From the NCBI GenBank assembly GCA_020639075.1, contig JACKHI010000002.1, positions 1 through 64,000 of the forward strand: a stretch of 64,000 bases of DNA. The letters are read 5' to 3'. Both the position numbers and the translations under genes were made by a program. This DNA comes from Phycisphaerales bacterium. GTDB taxonomy: Bacteria; Planctomycetota; Phycisphaerae; UBA1845; UTPLA1. Under the pieces are notes generated by a model, which was not told where the DNA came from, did not search any database, and saw nothing but the letters and a program-made list of their open reading frames with translations. Position 1 is the stretch's first letter, and each line of letters opens with the position of its first letter. Below are positions 52,926 through 60,338 of this stretch, one piece after another.

Positions 52926-53155
52926 AACTTTCAAATCGCTCGGTTGACTGAGGCGCTACACTGGTTTGACCGGTGCGAGATGAGGTCGAGCTTTCAGACC
53001 AGGCGACGAGCGCTTTCGTTGTGTGCTGATGTTTGCCGCCGGGGCATGAAGTACATCCCTTGCGTTGTGCTCAACGCCGACGAACCGAACGTGCGCAATG
53101 CGGAATGTATGCCGTGTGCATTCTGTCAAGTCGGTGTAGCGCATTCAGTCCACAG

Positions 53156-53224
53156 GTGTCAGAACGTGTCAGTCGTCAATTGCTGCGCAATACTCATCAG
53201 AGAGCACATGCCATATGTCTGACA
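53156..53224. promoter_or_regulatory. Candidate operator repeats upstream of the repressor
   Basis: GTGTCAG occurs at 53156 and again exactly 10 bases later at 53166. The perfect palindrome TGTC-T-GACA lies at 53216-53224, 27 bases before the start codon. Another TGTCA lies at 53124. The one-turn spacing and the position suggest autoregulatory binding sites. Confidence 0.45.
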
Positions 53225-53251
53225 GGTTGAATCATTGTATGTGCGGGTAGA

Positions 53252-53926
53252 ATGCAGTGCATGAACGGGCTTGAACCTGATCGCGATCCGGCGTTTCTGG
53301 GGGCGACTGTCGGTGAGCGAATTCGACAGTTGCGCCATCGCCGCGGCTGGACGCAGATGCAGCTCTCGGCGGAGGCGAACGTCAACCAGGGTTACCTGTC
53401 GGCAATCGAACGGGGACAGCGGGCGCCTCGCGCCGGCACGTTGAAGGCCATTGCTGTCGCCCTCGATGTTCCCGAAGCGATTCTGTTGGGCGAAGGGGAA
53501 GGCCACGATGCACCGCGTACGCTGGATATGCGCGAGTTGCCGCTGTTCGGTTCGATTCCAAACGGTCCTCCCGCCGAGTCGCAGGAACAGCTCGAGATGT
53601 TCCCCGTGCTTCGGCACCTGTGGCACACGGATCGATATTGCCTGCGTTGCGAATTCGACAGCATGGAACCAACGCTGAAGCGCGGCGATCTGATCCTCGT
53701 CGAGTACCGGCCTGGCGCATCTCCCGAATTCGTGCAGGGGAAAATCTGCGCATGTCTCGTGGACGGTCGGCCGACGTTGAAGCGCGTGAGCGTCGAGTAT
53801 CGCGAATCGGAGATACTCGTCATTCTCCGCGGCGACAATCCGGCGTCCCCGCCGATCGTCGTCGATCAGTCGCGGGATTTTTCGATTCAAGGTGTGGCCG
53901 TCTGTCTCGTAAGTCGGGAGTTGTGA
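53252..53926 (+). CDS. XRE-type repressor with LexA/CI-like S24 peptidase domain
   Basis: The 224-residue protein has an N-terminal Cro/CI helix-turn-helix (residues about 18-75: QLSAEANVNQGYLSAIERGQ). The C-terminal S24 domain (about 95-220) has the nucleophilic Ser in FDSMEPTLKRGD and the Lys in RPTLKRVSV. S24 repressors are inactivated by self-cleavage, usually at an Ala-Gly bond helped by RecA. Here the corresponding loop reads LFGSIPNGPPAE, with Asn-Gly at the likely site. Neither ATG 53252 nor 53261 has a good ribosome-binding site. Repeats upstream look like operators. No other phage genes are near. Confidence 0.87.
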   Translation: MQCMNGLEPDRDPAFLGATVGERIRQLRHRRGWTQMQLSAEANVNQGYLSAIERGQRAPRAGTLKAIAVALDVPEAILLGEGEGHDAPRTLDMRELPLFGSIPNGPPAESQEQLEMFPVLRHLWHTDRYCLRCEFDSMEPTLKRGDLILVEYRPGASPEFVQGKICACLVDGRPTLKRVSVEYRESEILVILRGDNPASPPIVVDQSRDFSIQGVAVCLVSREL

Positions 53927-54016
53927 GACGGGCGTAGTGCCGTCGAGTCCGGTTTCGCACCTCATTTTGACTTGGCCGCCCCGGGTATTGCCGGCATCCG
54001 CAGATGTCCGCCGCGC

Positions 54017-54415
54017 CTACTTCACCCGAAACTCCGTATCGTTCAGCCATGCCTGCCAGAGCTCGCGGCATGCTTCGCGGTCGTATGCCGCGCCGCATTC
54101 CGGGCAGCGATGGTGGTCGGGCAATCCGTCGAGCGGATAGAGGCAGTTGGTGCAGAGTTCGTATAGGGCTCTTCTGGCACGATATCGGTAGAGTCGGTAC
54201 TGGATCGCGTAAACCGACAGGACGGCTGCGATCGAGGCGAAATAAGCGATCAGAATCCTGCGAACGACCACGAAGTCGGGAATCGGCCAAACGTCGCGCC
54301 GGACCATAACGATCGTCACGACGATGGTCGAAACCAGCAGGATCGTGCAGACGATCGACAGTCGGATGGCGCGTCTCGTGATTCGGGCGACGATGGCGGG
54401 TTCTTTGGCTTTCAT
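54017..54415 (-). CDS. Membrane protein with C-terminal zinc ribbon (paralogue A)
   Basis: The 132-residue protein has two transmembrane helices (IVCTILLVSTIVVTIVMV and LIAYFASIAAVLSVYAIQY), a basic stretch (YRLYRYRARRALYE), and the zinc-binding module CTNCLYPLDGLPDHHRCPEC. The same order, including the phrase CxxCxYxLxGLPD, occurs in the protein at 57498. The function is unknown. The ribbon should face the cytoplasm if the basic stretch obeys the positive-inside rule. Confidence 0.75.
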   Translation of the reverse strand: MKAKEPAIVARITRRAIRLSIVCTILLVSTIVVTIVMVRRDVWPIPDFVVVRRILIAYFASIAAVLSVYAIQYRLYRYRARRALYELCTNCLYPLDGLPDHHRCPECGAAYDREACRELWQAWLNDTEFRVK

Positions 54416-54806
54416 GATGTCGCGGGGCGCGGCGATCGACTTCGGCGGCGTTCCAATATCTGCAAATCGGGATATTACCGTACTTCTTCGAATGACTGGC
54501 AGTCGCCCCCGAGATTCGTACTGCGCGAGACCAAGTGCGCATGATCGCTGATCGTGGGGCCTCAGCGCGAAAACGGACTTGTACCTCGGCGTCTCACGAC
54601 AGAAGCGCGTGGCGCCGTTTGGTATCAGTCCCTCGGCACGCTAGAATCCCGCAGCCGATCGCCCTCGTGGAGTGTCCATCGTGTGCAGGTGCGAGGCTGT
54701 GATTAGTCGCCGATCTTCCGGAAGGTACTGGCCTGATTCGCGAAGCGATCCCCGGAATCCACGGCCGTTACCACCCGTCTGAAGCGGGCGCGGAGGAAGA
54801 AAGTCC
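54416..54806. other. Intergenic region before a methyltransferase gene
   Basis: No gene, RNA or clear repeat is seen. A TAATAT sequence on the minus strand near 54475 could be a -10 box for the zinc-ribbon gene, but no good -35 accompanies it. Confidence 0.35.
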
Positions 54807-55607
54807 TTGTCCAAACGAAGTCTGGAGCGATTCTACGAACCGAACCTGCGATTGACGCAGGCCCACGGCCTAATCGGTTACAACGCCGGGTATGCGGAGA
54901 GTCGCGACGGCGGCTCATTTGACGAACATCAGCGGGAGTTGGTCTGGAAGCTGCTCGGTGATGCACCGATCGGTCCGGACAGCGTCGTCGTCGATGTCGG
55001 CTGCGGCATCGGCGGCCCGAGCACCTGGATATTCGAGCGCTATTCGCCGCGACAGGTCATCGGCATGGACTACTGCTTTCAGAGCGTTCGCGCGGCCCAT
55101 GCGCGACAGAACGGTTCCGGGCCGCGATTCTTGCGAGGCGACGCCCATCGATTGCCGTTGCCGAGTGAGTCGGTCGATGTCGTCTTCAATCTCGAATCCG
55201 CGCTGCACTATGCGGACAAGCAGGCGTTTCTCGGCGAGTGCTATCGCATTCTGAAGCCTGGCGGAATGCTCTGCCTCGGCGATGTCACAACGGAGCATCG
55301 CAAGTTTTTCGCCGTCGCGCAGATGCTCGATATCGCCGGCACCCAGTTCAGCACGCAGGCGACGCTGTGGCGAACGCGCGACTACATTTCGGCGTTCGAG
55401 AAGACGGGCTTCGAGCTGATGCGCCATGACATGGTCTCTCAGGAAGCGGCCAATTCCCTGAAGAACGGCTTGCGCGATGTGGGGCGCGTCGGCTGGCGCG
55501 GTGCGAAGGGATATCGCGGGCGGTTCTGCTACCTGTGGTTCATGGAAGTTCTGTTTCGGCGCGAGTGGCTTATCTACGACTTGTTCGGATTGAAGAAGCC
55601 GGGCTGA
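54807..55607 (+). CDS. SAM-dependent methyltransferase, UbiE/sterol or glycine N-methyltransferase-like
   Basis: The 266-residue class I methyltransferase has the SAM loop VVDVGCGIGGPSTWIFERYS near residue 60, the acidic IGMDYCFQS, GDAHRLPLPSESVDVVFNLE and YRILKPGGMLCLGDV. The motif GCGIGGPS and the long C-terminal helices resemble methyltransferases acting on small hydrophobic or sterol-like molecules and on glycine/sarcosine. The substrate cannot be named. TTG start 54807 has GGAGG ten bases upstream. It appears monocistronic. Confidence 0.83.
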   Translation: MSKRSLERFYEPNLRLTQAHGLIGYNAGYAESRDGGSFDEHQRELVWKLLGDAPIGPDSVVVDVGCGIGGPSTWIFERYSPRQVIGMDYCFQSVRAAHARQNGSGPRFLRGDAHRLPLPSESVDVVFNLESALHYADKQAFLGECYRILKPGGMLCLGDVTTEHRKFFAVAQMLDIAGTQFSTQATLWRTRDYISAFEKTGFELMRHDMVSQEAANSLKNGLRDVGRVGWRGAKGYRGRFCYLWFMEVLFRREWLIYDLFGLKKPG

Positions 55608-55743
55608 GTGCATAACAGCCCGCAGTGCTCGCTGTGCGAACCAATCAAGCGCAGATTGACGATGCGCCCCTCCAACGAATGGTCCGCGCTGCGAGCCCTG
55701 CAAGGCCTGATACGGACACTTCTTCCCCCGATTGCGACGCGAC

Positions 55744-56670
55744 TCATTTGCGGCGCCGCAACAAGATCACTCCGCCCAGTCCCATCAGCGCGAGCGTCGC
55801 GGGTTCCGGGATGGCCACTTTGATCGCATCGATTTCGCAGATCTCATCATGACCGAAGCCCGTCGGCGGATCGATCGCGATGGCGTTCCAGAAGCCCGGG
55901 CTCGCCGGAACCCATCGCGCGACGTAGTCGTCGATGTTCGTGGCGTTGGTCCATCCCGGGATAAAGACCACGATGGGGACGCCCGGCGTGCTCGTGCCGC
56001 TCAACAGGTCGATAAACCACAGATCGTAGTCGAGTGCCGCGTCGCGCCGCGAGAACAGTCCGTTGTCGTCGACGTCGCTGTCCTCACCGATGCTGATGAT
56101 CGAGAATACATCCGCGTAGTAGAAGTGATCGAACATGTAGTCGTTGTTCGCCAGTTCCGGCAACACGCCGGGCGGGTTTTCGCCTTGGGAGTGGCCGTGC
56201 GGAACGCCGTTCGTCGTGTGAGGCGAGGCCATCGTGGGGGCAATATTCCAACCCATCGCTCCGGAGCCCGGATGGTTGGAAATCGGCGGCACGGCGGTCT
56301 CATGAGGTCGATGCTCCTGGACCCAGTCGAAATCCGCGCGATCGCCCGCGAACGGGTCGTTGTCTGGACCTGCCGGCCAGACAGGCGGACCTAGCGGATC
56401 GACATGGTCGATTCCCTGCGCGTCAGTCCAGCCCGTGTGCTCCTCCGTGTATATGCCGCCGGGCGGGATTACGCCTGGAGGCGCATTCGGCGCCGGCATG
56501 ATGGGGATGAACATGGACGGCGTCATGAAGTCGAGATAGCCGTCATCGGGCAGCGGCGTCCAGAGCATGTTGACGTCGATGTTCGTCGGTATGTGACCCG
56601 CGACAGCCACAGCGGGCGCGAGCGCGAGTGCGCAGGCGACAATGATCGAAATGTGAATGCAGCGTCTCAT
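55744..56670 (-). CDS. PEP-CTERM exported protein
   Basis: The 308-residue protein has a signal peptide (RRCIHISIIVACALALAPAVAVAG) and a Pro/Asp-rich mature part without cysteines in its middle. It ends in the PEP-CTERM sorting tail: PEPATL, a hydrophobic helix ALMGLGGVILL and the basic RRRK. Such tails are cut by exosortase and the proteins are released to the surface or matrix, usually in exopolysaccharide-producing bacteria; no exosortase is in this window. Phrases such as GHIPTNIDVNMLW do not identify a fold. AGGAGGTGA precedes ATG 56670. A LuxR-type regulator lies just upstream. Confidence 0.9.
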   Translation of the reverse strand: MRRCIHISIIVACALALAPAVAVAGHIPTNIDVNMLWTPLPDDGYLDFMTPSMFIPIMPAPNAPPGVIPPGGIYTEEHTGWTDAQGIDHVDPLGPPVWPAGPDNDPFAGDRADFDWVQEHRPHETAVPPISNHPGSGAMGWNIAPTMASPHTTNGVPHGHSQGENPPGVLPELANNDYMFDHFYYADVFSIISIGEDSDVDDNGLFSRRDAALDYDLWFIDLLSGTSTPGVPIVVFIPGWTNATNIDDYVARWVPASPGFWNAIAIDPPTGFGHDEICEIDAIKVAIPEPATLALMGLGGVILLRRRK

Positions 56671-56739
56671 GGGTTTTTCACCTCCTGTTGTCGGATGTGC
56701 CGGCTGGCGGATTTGAGATGAGCCGAAGATGTTCATATA

Positions 56740-56751
56740 CGCCGATCGGCG
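56740..56751. promoter_or_regulatory. Perfect 12-base palindrome CGCCGATCGGCG
   Basis: This palindrome lies between the LuxR-type gene and the PEP-CTERM gene, 70 bases upstream of the latter's start and next to a TATATG that could be a -10 box on the minus strand. It is a candidate operator. Confidence 0.35.
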
Positions 56752-56819
56752 AGCGCGTGAAAGTCGCCTATTGGAGTGTCGGATGCACGGCGGACGGCAT
56801 TGCGCGGTCGACTCGCGGG

Positions 56820-57125
56820 CTAATTGAATTCGCCGTCGACGTGATCGAGAAATGTCTGAAATACGCGCAGTGCCACTTCGCATCGGCTCTGGACGTGGAT
56901 CTTGTGGTACAACCGCTCCAGATGTGTATGGACTGTGTGGGGCGAAATGTCGAGCGCTCGCGCAATGGCGGTTTCCTTGAGCCCGTCAAAAATGTACTTG
57001 ACGATTTCCTCTTCCCTCGGCGACAAGCGGAGATCGGCGACGATTGTCCGCCATTGATCCTGCTGCAGGAGCGAACGAGAGAGGCGATTGCCAAGTTGTG
57101 TCGGCGAACTATTGGAGGGCGACAT
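56820..57125 (-). CDS. LuxR-family HTH regulator (short)
   Basis: The 101-residue protein is almost only a LuxR-type helix-turn-helix: LSPREEEIVKYIFDGLKETA with IARALDISPHTVHTHLERLY, the conserved recognition helix. The N-terminal receiver or sensing domain found in most family members is absent, so it either responds to dimerisation or acts constitutively. It lies immediately upstream of the PEP-CTERM gene on the same strand, 149 bases away, and may control it. Confidence 0.85.
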   Translation of the reverse strand: MSPSNSSPTQLGNRLSRSLLQQDQWRTIVADLRLSPREEEIVKYIFDGLKETAIARALDISPHTVHTHLERLYHKIHVQSRCEVALRVFQTFLDHVDGEFN

Positions 57126-57497
57126 GATTCGGCCTCGATTCTCGCGCCTGCGCGCGATCTTGATGCCGAGCTCGTGTGATAGAGACTTCCCAATCAGGTC
57201 TCTGAGGCGCCAAGATGGTACCCAACGGATTGACTCGATTCAATCCAATCAGGGTTCAATTCGCGGCAACGGCTGGTCATTCGCATGCGATTCCGCTTCC
57301 ATCTCTTTGTGTTTCTTGGATTGCAGTCCGAGTTGCCTGAAACAAGGAAGCGCATGGGCGTCGGAATTGAAGTCGTGAATGTTGGCTGAGTCCGCGGTTC
57401 GGTGTTGCCGTGCTAGGGTTTATCTGTCGTTCCACCGACGAACACCGCAGGTAACTCAACCGAGCCTCAAGAATCGTGAGTATGAGACCGCCGGTTT
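57126..57497. other. Intergenic region upstream of the LuxR-type gene
   Basis: No gene, repeat or terminator with a T-run is visible. The stretch is less GC-rich than its surroundings, which fits a promoter region for the LuxR-type gene. Confidence 0.35.
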
Positions 57498-57872
57498 CTA
57501 TTGTTCCGTTCGCGGCGTCTCACACCACTGAAGCCAGGTGGATCGCGTATCATCCATGACGTATTGACGGCCGCAATCCGGGCACGCATCCGAATCGGGC
57601 AGTCCGGCGAGGATGTACCCGCAATTCAGACAGAGTTGACCTTCCGTTTCAAGCGCACGGCGTCGCCAGTATCGAATTGACGTCACGAGAATAAGAACAT
57701 CGTAAACGGCCGCACCAAGCGCCAGTGCGTATGCGACGTTACCTGCGCGGGGATTATCGAAGACGTGCAATAACTTGCCGCCGATGAGCAACGTCAAAAC
57801 GACGACTGTGGCAACAAAGCCCCAGCGAAGTCGTCGCCGCACGATAGGTGGCGTCAGCGTGGAATGCGGCAT
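57498..57872 (-). CDS. Membrane protein with C-terminal zinc ribbon (paralogue B)
   Basis: The 124-residue protein has two helices (GFVATVVVLTLLIGGKLL and VAYALALGAAVYDVLILVT), basic residues (RYWRRRALE), then the zinc module CLNCGYILAGLPDSDACPDC. It is clearly related to the protein at 54017. I chose ATG 57872; a TTG at 57881 is two bases from the GGGAG and so less likely. It ends upstream of the LuxR-type gene and has no obvious functional partner. Confidence 0.75.
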   Translation of the reverse strand: MPHSTLTPPIVRRRLRWGFVATVVVLTLLIGGKLLHVFDNPRAGNVAYALALGAAVYDVLILVTSIRYWRRRALETEGQLCLNCGYILAGLPDSDACPDCGRQYVMDDTRSTWLQWCETPRTEQ

Positions 57873-57942
57873 TGCATCCAATTCTCCCGCGTTGATGTCG
57901 CGGCTTCCGGCCTTGGTTTCTCAGGGATACGTCGCATTGTAC

Positions 57943-59241
57943 TTACAGTATCTTCGCCACCAGCATCGTCCGATCGTCATCCGGTGAATGGCCGGCCGTG
58001 AAGTCCTCGACGCCTGCAACGACGGATTGAATCAATCCGTCCGCCGTGAGCATGCAGTTCTCCAGCGCCTTGTCGAGCCGTTCGATTCCGAACTGTTCGT
58101 GCTCCGCGTTCATCGCCTCCGTGATTCCATCTGTATAGAAAATTACCTGGTCGCCCGGGACGAACGTCGTCTCCGCTTCCGCATAGTGCGTGTCGCCCAT
58201 GATGCCGAGAGGCAGGCTCTGCGCGCCGTCGAGGGATGCGATCGTTCCGTTCGTACAACTCTTGACGCGAGGCGGGTTGTGACCGGCGCTGGCGTAGCGC
58301 AGCGTTCGCGTCGGTGCGTGATAGACGCCGTAAAATGCAGTCACAAAGCCGCCGATGTTCCCCGTGTATCGTTCGTGCAGGTGTCGATTGAGATACGTCA
58401 ACAACTTTGCCGGCGGGCTGGGCGGTCCCGGGAAGGCATGCGCGAGACCGTGCGTGATTGACATGATGACAGCCGCCGGCGTGCCGTGACCGCTGACGTC
58501 GGCGACGAGAATCCCCCAGCGATCGTCGGGCAGCTCGAAGAAGTCGTAGTAATCGCCGCCGGCGCGGGCAGACGTCTGGTAGTACGCCGCGAGCTGCATC
58601 GTCGCGATGTCGGGGAGTTTGTCCGGCAGCAACGATCGCTGGATCTTGCCGACATTCTGCAGTTCGCGATCGATTTCGGCATACGCCTCTTCGAGTCGGT
58701 CCTTCAGCACGAGCGTCTGCGTCGCGCGACCGAAGAGGTTACTCATCCAGACCCACTGCGGCAGGCTCTCATTGTCAAAGGCGTCGGCGTCGTTGCGAGC
58801 AAGGACGACCATATTGAGTGATTCGCCCTGGTCGTAGAGCGGCAGCACAATAATGGACTTGCAGTCGCCGAGGTACTTCCGAGCGGGATCATCATCGGCG
58901 AGTTCCAGATGATTGATCACCTTCGGCTCGTTGCTGTAGATGAGATTGGCGAAGAGACCGCCGTAGAGAACTGGCAGTTTGTCTGGCTGTTTCCAGGGAT
59001 CGATCTTCTCCTTCCATTCGGAGAATCGCGTGACGCGGACCATCGGGGATTCGAGGCCGCGACGACTGAGAGAGATTCGCCGGTCGACCGAGACGATCTC
59101 GTTCATTTTCGACGAATACGTCTGGACCATTGACTGGGGTGTTTGCTGAAGACTGAGTTCGCGCATTGTGTCGACGGTATGTGCGAGTCGCGTCTGCCAG
59201 TCGAGTCCGGGGGTGATCGTTTCGGGGATGCCGTTCGTCAT
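57943..59241 (-). CDS. SpoIIE/RsbU-type PP2C phosphatase with GAF-like sensor
   Basis: The 432-residue protein has an N-terminal GAF-like domain (about residues 30-175), a coiled-coil linker (LKDRLEEAYAEIDRELQNVG) ending in QRSLLPDKLP, and a PP2C-like serine phosphatase (about 215-432). The phosphatase has SARAGGDYYDFFEL, GILVADVSGHGTPAAVIM, the metal Asp of FYTDGITEA, and a final DDRTMLVAKI. Such proteins dephosphorylate anti-sigma antagonists in partner-switching. No anti-sigma factor or antagonist gene is next to it. No membrane helix is visible, so it is cytoplasmic. Confidence 0.9.
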   Translation of the reverse strand: MTNGIPETITPGLDWQTRLAHTVDTMRELSLQQTPQSMVQTYSSKMNEIVSVDRRISLSRRGLESPMVRVTRFSEWKEKIDPWKQPDKLPVLYGGLFANLIYSNEPKVINHLELADDDPARKYLGDCKSIIVLPLYDQGESLNMVVLARNDADAFDNESLPQWVWMSNLFGRATQTLVLKDRLEEAYAEIDRELQNVGKIQRSLLPDKLPDIATMQLAAYYQTSARAGGDYYDFFELPDDRWGILVADVSGHGTPAAVIMSITHGLAHAFPGPPSPPAKLLTYLNRHLHERYTGNIGGFVTAFYGVYHAPTRTLRYASAGHNPPRVKSCTNGTIASLDGAQSLPLGIMGDTHYAEAETTFVPGDQVIFYTDGITEAMNAEHEQFGIERLDKALENCMLTADGLIQSVVAGVEDFTAGHSPDDDRTMLVAKIL

Positions 59242-59707
59242 CTGGAAATTCTCTTGTCCGGGGGCTTCTGATTCTGGCCCGCATGATATTCGGATGAGTT
59301 TCAGGGCGGCGTTCGTGAACGAGTCGTGGATGCACCGCGCCGATCGCACCTGATCTTGCCGTAGTATAGTGCCTGCACGGTTGCCGAGCGGCATAACCGG
59401 TCGAGCCATCCCCCAATTCACGGCCAAATGGCTCAAAACGTGGGCTCCTGCGCGGTCGAATGATGACGACGGGACGGATCCGCTCGCCGATACGACACAC
59501 GGTTCCCCAAATGCAGCAACCACTCACCAAATCTCCGGCCGCGGCATGTTCACAGTACGGGGCGCCTGTTCGAATGGCCGCCGATCGTCGGGGGAGTCGC
59601 GCAGTTGTTGCCGGATTCACGGTTTCGTCGTCCGAGAACGCGATCCGTGACAACCCCGTGTCTTATTCCAGCCGATGATTTTTCCGGCGGTCATCGCCGG
59701 AGGCACT
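59242..59707. other. Intergenic region between divergent phosphatase and PilZ-like genes
   Basis: No gene or repeat is recognisable and no clear promoter pair was found. A frame reads through the region but has no protein-like composition. Confidence 0.35.
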
Positions 59708-60115
59708 ATGGCCATTCTCGACAACGACTTCGACGCTCAACAGACAGCCACGATGTACGATACGGATCGGCGAGTTCATCAGCGCCTATCCATCATCGCG
59801 CCGGCGTCCGTTTGTCTTGGCGGCGGGCCCTGGCACGATGCCGCGCTGACTCGGAATCTCTCCGCGGGCGGCGCATTGATCGAGTTGCCCGCCTCGCTGG
59901 CGGAGGAGTATTCGGCCGGGGATCCGATCGGGTTCGAAGTCCGCATTCCGGCTGGCGAAGGTGTCTGGCCGGGCCAGACGACTGGAACCGCCGACGCGGT
60001 TGTGCTGCGTACCTTTTCGTGCGATGCAACGTCGGACACCGAAGCGCCTTGCCATCCGGATTCGAAACTCGTCGCGCTGCGTTTCTGTGAGCGGATGCGA
60101 TTCCGATTTGACTGA
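59708..60115 (+). CDS. PilZ-like domain protein
   Basis: The 135-residue protein has the two c-di-GMP-binding marks of PilZ: an Arg-x3-Arg in RVHQR near residue 24 and NLSAGGALIELP (Asn/Asp-x-Ser-x-x-Gly) near residue 51. A beta-barrel end follows (KLVALRFCERMRFRF). The spacing fits, so it is probably a c-di-GMP effector acting on an unknown target. GGAGG lies four bases before ATG 59708. It stands alone, facing away from the SpoIIE-type phosphatase gene. Confidence 0.75.
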   Translation: MAILDNDFDAQQTATMYDTDRRVHQRLSIIAPASVCLGGGPWHDAALTRNLSAGGALIELPASLAEEYSAGDPIGFEVRIPAGEGVWPGQTTGTADAVVLRTFSCDATSDTEAPCHPDSKLVALRFCERMRFRFD

Positions 60116-60227
60116 CATTTGCATTCCAGCAGGCCTGCTGAACATGACACAGGCGTTTCTTCTGTCGCGCACGTGACAGTCTCCGGCGCCACAACGTGAA
60201 TCGTCGTGACTTTCCGTCGGAATCCGT

Positions 60228-60265
60228 AAAAAGCACGGCGGCGCCGGTAGTCAGTCGGCGCCGTG
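60228..60265 (-). terminator. Rho-independent terminator of the metalloprotease gene
   Basis: Read on the minus strand, GGCGCCG pairs with CGGCGCC across a 9-base loop. The stem is extended by CAC/GTG with one bulge and followed by TTTTTACGG. It lies about 75 bases past the stop. Confidence 0.8.
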
Positions 60266-60338
60266 TGCAGGCAACTTATGTTCTGTTGGTTGATATCTGT
60301 CTGCCGGGCGAATTACCTTCGCGGCCGGTCGCTATTCG

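Larger units (their letters stand above)
52587..53251. other. Long divergent intergenic region
   Basis: It holds the REP-like pair at 52829-52925 and the TGTCA/TGACA repeats before the repressor gene. The translated repeat gives GSAGVSPA and ETPALP phrases, which are repeat-derived and not a gene. I see no RNA gene. Confidence 0.5.

Noticed and set aside
52758..53222. Open frame giving GSAGVSPA...ETPALP-like protein
   Set aside because: The phrases are translations of the REP-like inverted repeat and such frames recur as spurious genes; there is no ribosome-binding site.
53252..53926. Interpretation of the S24 repressor as proof of a prophage
   Set aside because: No integrase, attachment-site repeats or other phage genes in the surrounding 10 kb.
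54780..54830. GGAGGAAGAAAGTCC resembling the conserved GAGGAAAGTCC of RNase P RNA
   Set aside because: The rest of the RNase P core (P4 partner strand and 3' ACAGAA region) is absent; it is simply the ribosome-binding site of the methyltransferase gene.
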